Assembly (NCBI GenBank): GCA_021234155.1
Contig: JAJEKV010000001.1
Span: forward strand, 16,437,491 to 16,501,490
DNA from: Isoetes taiwanensis
Taxonomy: Eukaryota > Streptophyta > Lycopodiopsida > Isoetales > Isoetaceae
DNA: 64,000 nt
Direction of reading: 5' to 3'
Positions 33,541 through 43,885 of this stretch are shown piece after piece. The notes beneath the pieces were generated by a model. The model saw only the letters and a program-made list of their open reading frames with translations, was not told where the DNA came from and did no database searches. Made by a program: the position numbers and the translations under genes. Every line of letters starts with the position of its first letter. The stretch's first letter is position 1.

Positions 33541-35215
33541 ACCTGGGCACCTGCCACGTGTCCACTCTTTAGCTGTCCCATCAGCCCAACAGCCACTAGA
33601 TGCCATCATGTGAGGGCAATAACCACACACGTGTATGCCCCTGGCCGTCCCATCATATACAAAGGCAAAAGTAGGAGGGAGGTTTGAACCTCCCTCATTA
33701 TGGCTCCAAGGCCCTAAGGTAGGTACCCTGTACCAACTGGTCAGAAGTACCATCATTACACTTTTGTTCCGCCCTGCCCTGTTGAGCCAAGAATAGGCCC
33801 GAACTGTCACAAAATAGTGAAGAATCTAATTGGGCAGCCAGATCTTCAAATTAGGTTCTGATTTTTTCCTGGCTAGGTCGGCCTGCTGGTCCGAATTCAA
33901 TTATCCAAGAAGCCCCATGAGATTTGCTTGCTTATGGGCTTAATTGAGATTTTCCTCTTCTGTACCCAAACCTGTAACAAACCGCCCCAATTTCTTGATT
34001 GATGCTTCCAATTCTTGGTCTTCATGGTCAGATTATCTTCTCTATTGTGCCCACATGAAAAGCCCCTTCAAATTGATCCTAATTTGGGCCGAATTGAATC
34101 TTTACCTCTGTTTTTGTCAAGAATAGCCAAGAAGTACTTACAGACCTGATTTCTTGTTGATTTTGGCTCATATTTCATGATTAATCACCCAATACTAGCC
34201 TCTTGTGGTCGGAACTGATGCCCAATGCCTATTAAAACTGAAAGCCCCTTCAAATTACCACGATTTTGGGCTTGATTGGAAGAACAGGCCTGCTGCCCTC
34301 CATATCCCTGCTCCCGAACTGTAAAATCCGGGTTAATCCCCTGTTTCCTTGAATCTTTTCTAGATGGGTTACTCAATCCTTGTTCCTATGGTCTATCTAA
34401 GCCCTGTAGTAGCAAAAGCCCCTTGAGATTTGAGTGGAAATGGGCTCCAATCCGGTCTGAACCTTGATTACCACAAGAACTTCTGCTACAGCCCGAAAAT
34501 CACTGCCTAAATGCTCTGGATCCTTCATTCCAGCCTGGTTAAACCCTTCCACAAGCTCCCAAGAGAGTATACTACCTTTCTTTGATCCTCCAGCATACCC
34601 AAATCCTCAAGAAACACTCCACAGCCCTCCAAATGGGGAGATATTACGGAATGAGACCAACCATTTAACAAGAGAACTAATGGCTTAGTTAGGACAAAAT
34701 TACAGCATGGAAATCCACAAGTAAGGCAGCAAAACCTCGATTTTTCATGGAAGAACTTCCCCAAAACTGATTACAAAGAGATTCATACCTTTGTTTGAGC
34801 TCAAATCACTTCTAGGCAGGCCCAAGATGGGCTGTATCAGCCCCAAACTAGACTGAAATCCCCTGCAGCTGGCTGCCCCAGCCAGATCCTCATCCAAATC
34901 CGACTTCTTCCTTTAGATCCAAGCCCCTTTTTCGCCTCCCACGGATCTTTCTTAAAGCTCCAGCTATGGCAGCCCAACCCCTTGCTGAAAACAGCCAAGA
35001 ATAGGCTCCTCCGAAAGCTCTAGGCATGGCGAATCCATGGCTGAGGGCAAGAGCAAGGCTAGATTCAAATACGAAGCATGGATCAAGCGAGAAAACGGTG
35101 GGAAAGCACAAACCGTGTTTTCTCCCCCAAGGCGCCCAAGGGGAGAGCGCCTTGGGAATGGGAATTGGGAATTAGGGTTCGATGAGATTTTGGGGTTCGA
35201 ATTATTCAATTATCA
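33539..35215 (+). repeat. R1 LTR-like repeat, diverged copy
   Basis: Begins TGCACCTGGGCACCTGCC directly after the T-run and carries the CACGTG core, several AAAAGCCCC phrases and a terminal AATTAGGGTTCGATG. It has no coding content that I trust. It includes the SINE-like boxes at 33681-33743. Confidence 0.55.
33681..33743 (-). repeat. tRNA-derived SINE-like box A/B pair
   Basis: On the minus strand TGACCAGTTGG (33743-33733) is an A box and GGTTCAAACC (33690-33681) a B box 42 nt away, flanked by a 5-bp T-stem. Similar in order and spacing to 2039-2092. Confidence 0.5.
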
Positions 35216-35430
35216 TGAAAAACCCACAAATACAAATGTGTGTCATAGTGCTTCGTAGTAGGCGAACCCCCACCCTACTACAGCCCCACCAGAGCACAAC
35301 CAAAGAATATCCCAAATACAACTAGTGGACGTCTCCCCCCCAGTCTACAACCAATACTACTAATACACAAAAGGACACACAAGCGTGCCTAATGGCCACA
35401 CGGCCTCCAACGATGTCCTAAGACATCCAA

Positions 35431-35960
35431 ATGGCCTCACGGCCTCCAATGAAGTACACAAATGGCCCTAAGGCCTCCAAATGGCTAAAAAGCCCAAATA
35501 CAGCTCAAGTGGCCCTGATGGCCTCCACATGGCCTCACGGCCTCCAATGTAGTGCTCCAAATGGCCCTAAGGCCTCCAAATGGCTAAAAAGCCCAAATAC
35601 AGCTCAAGTGGCCCTGATGGCCTCCACATGGCCTCACGGCCTCCAATGTGGTGCTCCAAATGGCCCTAAGGCCTCCAAATGGCTAAAAAGCCCAAATACA
35701 GCTCAAATGGCCCAGATGGCCTCCACACGGCCTCCTCACTACCTCAATGTAGTGCTCCAAATGGCCCTAAGGCCTCCAAATGGCTAAAAAGCCCAAATCT
35801 TTGCTCAAATGACCCTCATGGCCCAAATACTACCTCCACCCTCCAATGATGTGCTCCAAATGGCCCTAAGGCCTCCAAATGGCTCAAAAGCCCAAATCTT
35901 TCCCAAAGTGCCACACGGCATCCAATGGCCCGAAGGCCCAAATCCTGCTCAGAAGGGCCT
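35431..35960. repeat. 99-bp minisatellite
   Basis: The phrase AATGGCCCTAAGGCCTCC recurs at 35461, 35560, 35659, 35760 and 35859, giving five units of 99-101 bp. The open frame across it (period 33 residues) is an artefact of a unit length divisible by three. A T-run lies at 36086-36112. Confidence 0.95.
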
Positions 35961-36082
35961 GAAGACACCTCACGTGTTGCCCAAATAATGCCAAATAAGC
36001 TCCCGAAATGACACATCACAAGTGTCACCAAATACTACTCTCAAACTCCCCTGCTGGGAGAACAAAAACTGCAACTCAAATT

Positions 36083-36113
<31 letters not shown>

Positions 36114-36291
36114 CAAATCCTACTGTACCCCTGCCACATAATCCCAATTCTGCTGACTACATCTGCCACCAATCAGCCTAGAAATCTGCCATCTCATCAA
36201 GTCATAATAACCTAGTTGACCAATGGCCCAACCCCCCCGGTTAGCCTGATCGGCTCCCAAATGGAGTTCGGGGCCATTTAGGGTTAAAAAA

Positions 36292-36780
36292 GCGAACCCG
36301 AGAAATTCGCTTACGCCCGAACCCGTGGATTCGCCCATGCGAACCCAAGAAGTCTAGTTGGCGATGAGGTGGCGCTACCCACCGGGTTCGCCCAAGCGAA
36401 CCCGAACCCGAGTTAGGCTTGAAGGCGGGTCGGATCGGTGTCAGGCGGGTCGGATCGGTGTCGGCGTGCGATCTTGCCGGGTTAAGCTTAAAACCGAGGT
36501 CAACCGGGCAGATAAATCCACGGGCGAGCGCCCACCGTGTTAGTACGGGGGTGCCTGTGTATAGTTTATTCATTCGCTGGGCGCCCCCCCGGTCTAATCG
36601 GCGTCGTCACATCGTCACCGCCGTCGGTTGCCAGATCGATACCGGGTTCGCTTCAGCGAACCCGAATTTTTCGAACACAATTCCTAGGCCAATTGAAATT
36701 TTCGGCGAATTCCTAGGCCAAACCTCTTCTTTTCAATATTTGGCAAGGGGAGGAAGGAATTTTTGGTTCGCCTGCGAACC
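36292..36780. repeat. Cluster of TTCGC/GCGAA short palindromes
   Basis: Perfect hairpins lie at 36330-36343, 36384-36403 (8-bp arms), 36644-36663 (8-bp arms) and 36765-36780 (7-bp arms), with loops of 2-4 nt. A looser pair lies at 36292-36310, and a sixth palindrome at 40298-40313. Confidence 0.85.
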
Positions 36781-36904
36781 CTTATTTGAGCCAACATTTG
36801 AGCCAATATTTTTGGCTCACGCTTCATCCGCCAACCGCCATCCGCCAACTTCGTCAAGGTTCCAAGCTATAGTGATTTGGTGCGCCTTTTTTTTAGTACT
36901 TGAT

Positions 36905-37005
36905 ATTGATTAGAAAGATATTGATATTGATACATATTGATACTATTGATAATCATTAGAAACATATTGATATTGATATTGATGTTGATACAATTAGAAA
37001 CATAC
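36905..37005. repeat. ATTGAT microsatellite
   Basis: Irregular runs of GATATT and ATTGAT. Nothing else is visible from 37005 to 37190. Confidence 0.8.
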
Positions 37006-37299
37006 CGATTCTACTACTTGATTTCATCGATTGTACTATTAAAGATATTGAATCTATTACTTATTTCCCATTCAGAAAATAAAAATTATACACTGATTTT
37101 GTCCATGCTGAGGACGTGACAATTTGATGCAACCACTTGCATCATTATCTGCACGCTCAGCATCGTTTCATCTTTATTTGGCTCGTTGAGCCATTCTACC
37201 AATCGTTACGCAGGAACGCCCGGGCGTCAAGGCAATCGAGAGCTCCCTTTCACTCATCCTTGCGGCGATGGTGAAAGGAGGCGCGGAGAAGCTGGGGGA

Positions 37300-37512
37300 T
37301 TGCTGCCCCGCGAGGGAGGAGGAGGAGGAGGGTCAATGGAGACGTCCCTTGGAGGAAGAGGAGGAGGAGGATTGCCGCTAGAAGGGACATACCGCCCTGT
37401 GTGGTCTTTAAATGCCTGGGACCATTATAACGAGATGGGCAAGAAGATTGGAGGAGGAGGAGGAGGAGGAGGAGGAGGAGGCTAGACTTGAGGAGGAGGA
37501 GGAGGATTGAGG
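37300..37512. repeat. (GAG)n trinucleotide tracts
   Basis: Three GAGGAG-rich tracts (about 37312-37330, 37351-37371, 37449-37505). Open frames here are poly-Gly or poly-Glu artefacts. Confidence 0.85.
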
Positions 37513-37532
37513 GATGGACTTATATAGTGGAT

Positions 37533-37533
37533 G

Positions 37534-37564
<31 letters not shown>

Positions 37565-37625
37565 CGGGGTTAGGGTTCGGGTTGGGGTTAGGGTTGGGTT
37601 GGGATTGGGGTTGGGGTTGGGGTTG
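37533..37625. repeat. Degenerate telomere-like repeat
   Basis: TTAGGG and variants (TTTAGGG, TTGGGG, TCGGGG, TTCGGG) in tandem for about 90 bp. Interstitial and heavily mixed, so not a functional chromosome end. Confidence 0.8.
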
Positions 37626-37744
37626 CAAACCACACATTAAGGTTGACATGACAACTAGCATGGAAGTAATAAAGCATATGGATTTGGATTTGGATTCAAA
37701 TGCTATTTGTTCTATTTGTGTTTTGTGAAGACTCCAATGCATCA

Positions 37745-39930
37745 ATAGGTTTGTACTTTCGGGCTTGCGTTAATGTTCACCTGCACCTCGAGATCTCTAT
37801 TCGAGACCGCCGAGAACCATGTCTTATTCGGATGCCACCCCACCAGTTGGCATGGAGGAGCGTCCCCTGCCGTTTGGCCTACAGAGCGGCGCCAGTCTTC
37901 CCGGACGCATCGGTAGCATTATAGAATGGTACCCCAACTGACATTGTCTGAACCCGCCAGGTTTGTTGTGTGTGCTTGTTAACCGTATTCGGTGTTTTGT
38001 GGCGGAATACCATGGCATTTGGTGCCTCGTCCGCAGTGGTCACGCCGGGTTGAGAGCGCCGGGCCCCAACAATTGCGCAATATGTCGTGGATTTGCACAA
38101 AGACTGGGTGCAATCACTATGCCGACAGATACGCCGTGACCCGGATTTCGGTTTGACGCTGATGTTTGAGCATGGGGCCACCACCGTTCTCCACCACCTG
38201 ATCTTTGGTGGCCCACCGGCCATTCTCCGGCCACGGCCCTGAACGACACCGCCAGATGCGGTAGGGTGGTGTCCGAAAGGAGAGGGCAAATAAACGTCGA
38301 AAGATCCCGCCAAAGCCAGCTTTATGTTGGAGGTCACAAGACACGGGGAAGCGAGGCAAGCAAGCAAACAACAATGCGGCTACAACATGTCCTAACCCCG
38401 TGAGGCCTTGGCCTTTCCCGAGGGCCCTGGACGCCATGTTCCACGAGGCTGCCACAAAGACAAAGTGAGGGCCCAGAGGATGCAAACCCTTTATGAAGGT
38501 TGCATTAGAGCCGAGCCGGTGCCACGCGAGTGGAGTCCCGAGGAGGACAGGACCGCACATGCCCTTCTCAATGATCGGGCCATTGCAATGAGGATGGCTG
38601 GTCATTTGCCCACGTAGCAGAGGCGCTAGTCGAAGCTCCTCGGGATCCTGGAGTCTCGGCCTGTTTCTGATCGGTATATGACTCCGCTCAAAAGGGCTCC
38701 GCCTGGTCATACGTATTTTCGCGGTCCCCTAGTCTTGCGATATCCCACGCAACGTGTCATTCCAATGCTTCTAAGCTCTTGTCGCGGCCGACCGCATGGC
38801 GATTCGGGATGCCTGCATGCATGGACCAATCCTCCCATGGGCATTTGTGAAAGGGTCATGGCGAGTGTGTTCTGTGCGCACGTATATTCGTGCACCACGC
38901 TCGATGCAGCACCATTTCCATCTACTTTCACTGTCCGCAAGCGAAACAAGCATCCTCTACGGTCGCGGCCGTCCCTCGATTGCCTATCCCCCTTGGAGTG
39001 CCCCTCTTCCGTGGTCGCTCTCCATCGGTGGCAGGCATAGTCATCCACAACCTCACCCGTTCCAGCCCGCACGCGGTGATGCCCGTGGACCAAACGGACA
39101 CGATGTGTAGTTTGTAGCTCAATCACCCTTTGCTCTAGGCTGTCCATGGTGGTCTCTTCACAGTAGTTGAAGTCACTGTCCTTCATGGTGCGGCCACCTC
39201 TTGCCGCACGCCAAGACGCTTCCATGCACGCCAAGATGCGTATTCTTGCGGGACACCATGCCGTCTTAGGCCGACTTCCCAATCCTCTGAAATCTTTTGA
39301 AGAGTGGCAGTGGGGGAGCGATGGGTGCTTCCATTCAGGTGACCCCTAGCAACTAGCTGCCTCCAGAACTCCACGTAAGGGACTAACTTGTGGGGCCCGG
39401 TTACCCCTAAGGTACAACCAACCTTGCTTGGATTAAAACGGACTCATCGTCAACTGCAAGATCCTGACAATATGCTCTCCATCGGTGCATCAGCCGAACA
39501 TGGTTCTCGACGGGTGCCCTCCCGCTTCTCTGCGGGACCGGGGTAGGCGGGGATCGGCAGCACTTATTTCGGACGGATGGGGAACATAGTGTTCTGTAGG
39601 CACAACCTCATCAATGCATACACACACTCGTTGAATGCGTAACCACCAACCCGAGGTGCACCACGGCCATTGTCTTTGGGTCCGGGTAGAGACCTACCAA
39701 TTCATGAACAAGTTCTTGGGGATCTTGGGTGGGAGTAACTTGTGAAGTGGATTGGCCAAAGGGTTCCACCCATCGTCCGTATCGTCCCTTGGTTTCCTCC
39801 TCGACATTGTGTCATCCCCGGTGTCATGAAGACCATAATCACTATCATTTTCATCCCAAATCGACTCACCGAGTCGTTCGGTGTCTACACCGCCATTCTC
39901 CACACTCTACTAGGAAGACAAATGAGCGTC
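37745..39930. other. GC-rich island with gene-like but unresolved frames
   Basis: Clearly GC-richer than its surroundings, with overlapping open frames on both strands (for example 38117-38710 and 38707-39282 on minus, 38408-38617 on plus). The minus frame at 39903-39694 is acidic (DENDSDYGLHDTGDDT). Openness on both strands is what high GC produces by chance, and I recognise no domain, so no gene is called. A decayed transposase or host gene is possible. Confidence 0.4.
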
Positions 39931-39944
39931 TATCACAACACGAA

Positions 39945-40135
39945 CCTAAAAAATTGCCTCGGTAAAAGTTGCCTATGGTAAAAACAAATAGCCTATGGTT
40001 AGAACTATGGTAAAAAAAACTTCCCATGGTAAAAAATGCCTATGGCAAAAATATGCATGTGCTAAAAATATCCTATTCTAAATGTCTATTGTAAAAATGG
40101 CCTATGATAAATGCAAAAAAATAAGGCCTATGCTC
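39945..40135. repeat. Degenerate GCCTATGGTAAAAA repeat
   Basis: About ten imperfect copies of a 14-20 bp unit. From 40135 to 41050 I see only a CGACG-rich tract (40600-40830) and no gene. Confidence 0.75.
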
Positions 40136-41059
40136 AATATTGAGAATGCAAAAGGATATGAGACATATATGGAGCGCGATTTTGTTTTAGCGCAGTAGCA
40201 GCATGCTATAGCACCAAAGATCGAAGCACCATACCCCCAAACGATATGAGCATACAACGTCTCGGCGCGCATAAATAGCCCTTAGGCTCGTATAAGGATT
40301 CGCCCAGGCGAATAGTTCTTTCTTTCTTGGGCTTTAAAAAAAAACTTGGGCATTAAAATTTCGGGGTTAAAAAATACTCCCGCATTTGAAATTGTGGGGG
40401 CATGGTGGCCCCCCCAGCCCGACCGACAAGCCTCCACGGGTTAAACTTAAAGCGAACCCTACCGCCACCCCGACGCCGTGTTCGATAATTGGGGGCATGG
40501 TGGCCCCCTGCCCGGACGATCATCGACGGGTTACCTCGGGGACCAACTTTCGCCAGCCTAAGAAGACCACCCTGTTCTCCAAAAGAACAAAGTCCACTAG
40601 ACCCCAGCCAGACGCCACGCCAGCGACATCACGCCTCACCACGCGACGCCACGTCAAGACGCTGCGACACCCGCCGCCCACCGGGCGCTAAGCGCCCACC
40701 GGCGTGACAGATCCGCCATGTCACGCTGTCGACGCCGACGAGACGTCGCCGCGACGCGACGTGTTCGCGACGGACGCCGCATGGTCACGCACTTTGCGCC
40801 GTCATGACTCGACGCCGCAGGCGAACGCCGCAAATGTCCATTCTTTGTTGTGAAGGTGGGCCCACGCGTCGGCCCCCCCAATCGGGATGACACGACATAC
40901 CGCGCCCGCCACCAGCCTAGTCACCATGGTTCAATCCCAACAATCTAGTCATCCGTCAACAAATGCCACCAACCCTAATCACCATATGTTCAAGACTTGG
41001 GTCACATCTCACCAACCAAAATTGAGTACCCATGTAAGGAAGGTACTCCCACCAAAAGA

Positions 41060-42350
41060 GGGAAGAGGTAGGTGGGGGAGAATTCAAACCCCGGGTCCCT
41101 TTCCCCGCATAAATCCAAAGTGTGCCACCTGCCATCATGAATGCTGCCACCATAATCATCATGACAACCCTAGGATCATCCAAGATCATGCCAAGAACAC
41201 CAAGAACACTCTGATTTTTCAAATACTGCTACCCCGATTTCAATTTCTTGTAAATCGGGCATCCAAACTCCAAATCTTGATCCGATTTTTTCCTACATGG
41301 GTCGGCCAGCCCTTAGAAGACCAAATCTCCAAAAATCCCCATCAAATCAGCCATGGTTTTGGACCCATTTCCAAATTACTATTTCTGTGGCAAATTTTCA
41401 AAGTTCGATTTCTCAATCCCTACTCAGAAATAGCAACCCAAACTTTTCCCAAAGCTTCACAAGGCAAATCCGCCCATATACAACCAAAAAGCCCCATCTA
41501 ATTCATACTCTATTGGGCCAAATCATCAAAACTAGTTGCTGTTTTTCCAAGAATACTAGACTGTCATAAAAAATCAGCAACTATACCAAGCTTTTCCAAA
41601 CAAATAAGTGATCAAATCACTTAGCAAACTCGTCCAAAGCTTCAAGAACTCATTCCTAAACCTCATGAAGGAAAAAATAGAGCAAATAGCAGCAAAATAG
41701 AACCAAACCGACCTGATTTTCATGCATTAGAACTCTGTTTTCCCAAGATTTCAGCCCCCATAGACTTTCTTCACCTCCAAAGCACCCCAAACTTGATGAA
41801 TCTCGACCCGACTGAGCTCCTTCTTGGTGTAGGCGACCCGACCAGCCCATTTCAACCCTTGAATTACGCATGAAAGCCACAAAAGGTAAATGGGTCTTAC
41901 AAAATCAAAGCCCCGGCCTCAAAGAACCTCCAACCTAGTCCAAATACTTCAAATCCGAGCACCAAAGTGATGAATACTCGCCATGGGCACCTCCTTGAAG
42001 TTCTTACCCCTGTTTTCCATGGCAAATCAGCTTCCCCATCGCCTATTCTTCTTCAAAACCTGCTGGAAATCTACTGTAACAGCCCCAAACCTGGCCGAAT
42101 CTTCAAAACCCAATAACTTGAGCTACACTTCGTCAAATCCATCAAGGGATGGTGCTCCAGATCGGTCTTGACATGGCGCTTCCAATGGTGGCTGTTGCAG
42201 CTCGAGATCATGCGTGGAATGAGCACGGATCAAGCAAGAACAGGCTGGAGAAAACACAAAATCAGAGTTGAAGGGCATGAAGGGCTGTGAAGGGCGCGCC
42301 CTTCCAGCGCCCTTCAAGCGCCCTCCTCCTCCAAGCGCCCTCCTGGGGAA
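41060..42350 (+). repeat. R1 LTR-like repeat, copy joined to the 18S fragment
   Basis: Shares GGTCGGCC, ATTTCTGTGG and AAAAGCCCCATC phrases with 23027-24600 and the CTTCAAGCGCCC end region. Instead of continuing TTCGATGTGG it passes at GAATTAGGGTTT into 18S sequence. Confidence 0.6.
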
Positions 42351-42365
42351 TTACGGGAATTAGGG

Positions 42366-42652
42366 TTTGGGGTTTGATTCCGGAGAGGAAGCCTGAGAGA
42401 CGGCTACCACATCCAAGGAAGGCAGCAGGCACGCAAATTACCCAATCCGATACAGGGAGGTAGTGATAATAAATAACAATATTGGGCTTCTACAAGTCTG
42501 GTAATTGGAATGAGTACAATCTAAATCCCTTAACGAGGATCCATTGGAGGGCATGTCTGGTGCCTGCAACTGCGGTAATTCCAGCTCCAATAGCGTATAT
42601 TTAAGTTGTTGCAGTTAAAAAGCTCGTAGTTGGATCTGGGGGTGGAAAGTTT
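42366..42652 (+). pseudogene. 18S rRNA gene fragment, copy B
   Basis: Same fragment and same damage as 22037-22312, including CTGCAACTGCGG. It is slightly closer to true 18S in places (CCTGAGAGACGGC, AATTGGAATGAGTACAATC). It starts a few bases earlier, with GAATTAGGG, as natural 18S does just before TTCGATTCCGG. Confidence 0.93.
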
Positions 42653-42980
42653 GTCTTATGTATCTCAGATTTACTAATTTGTATCATTGGCATATAGGGA
42701 AAATTTGATATAAATGATGGTTTTGAAAAAATTGACATATATGACAAATTTGACATATATGATAAATATGAAATATATGACAAATTTGATATAAGATGAC
42801 AATTTTGACAAATGACATTTGATACCTATGAGAAATATGACAAATGTGATATATATGACAAATATGACATGTATGATAAAAATATATGACACGTTTGACA
42901 TAAGAAAAAACAATATTAACAAATGACATATGACGTTTGATACATATAATGAATAATTATAATTAATAAGTAGAATAGGG
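42653..42980. repeat. ATATGACA-rich repeat, copy B, ending in the left target duplication
   Basis: Second copy of 22313-22620 with small indels. Its last 24 bases (42957-42980) recur at 48798-48821. Confidence 0.88.
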
Positions 42981-43729
42981 CCATAGGAGCCCTCCTCTTT
43001 ATTTCCAAATAAAAAGATACAACATATTGTTAAAATACTTCCAACAAAAACCCTTATGCCCACCTTTTTGGGTGTACAAGAATAACCTTTTCAAGTGTAC
43101 AGGAATAATCAGCTACCATTAGACAAATTGATAACAACAAAGTTATAATGAAGATTTGTAAACCTTCATCTCCATCATTTGCAACGACGACCCCAACCTT
43201 GCACAAGACGCCACACCCAGAGTGAGGAATAAGTGCATCCAAGCTAACAAACCTCGATCTGTAACCTGCAAAAACCACCAATCCAACATCCACTGGCACG
43301 AGGGCCAATCCTCCAATGCTTGGCCCACAAGGAATCTTTATGAACACCAGCACAGTCACAAGTCCAAATCCATATCCATCTCGAGCATATCTGCAGAAAG
43401 AAAACAACGGAACACCTGGCATGAGGAAATGAAACACCTGGCACGAGGACCTCAATCTTGGCACAAGGACCACCACATCTTTAACACATGAGGGCCAACC
43501 ACCACGGCGCAAGGGCCATTAACATCGTCATCCACTTAAAACCCAAGACTCAAGACTTGAGACTTGCCACAACCACGCTGCTTGGCATGAGAGCCCCAAA
43601 CCCGTTGCGCAAGATAGCATAACAAGATCAAGAAGACAACAACAAAACAATCAACATGAGCAAACTAAGACATCGACTAAAAGAAACTTCAATAGTGCAG
43701 GGCTAAACAGCTTAAATGGGGGAGGGGGG

Positions 43730-43885
43730 GAGGGGGGGTAGGATAGGCAACCACAAAGGGAGAGGCTCAAAGACGGCTGATGAAAATGAAAGAGCTGGAA
43801 AAGGCTATAAATACTCTAAGGGAACTCCCTCAACTAGCCTCAAGAAGCGGATTTATCTGCTAATCTTGAAACGCAGATAAATCAT
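43730..43885. repeat. Internal copy of the insertion's terminal 155 bp
   Basis: From TAGGATAGGC to the hairpin and AAATCAT this matches 48640-48795 with very few differences. Confidence 0.92.

Noticed and set aside
35431..35787. 118-codon frame with an internal 33-residue repeat
   Set aside because: It arises from a 99-bp minisatellite whose unit is a multiple of three.
35461..35960. CRISPR array
   Set aside because: Units are contiguous 99-bp tandem repeats without unique spacers, in a eukaryotic repeat context.
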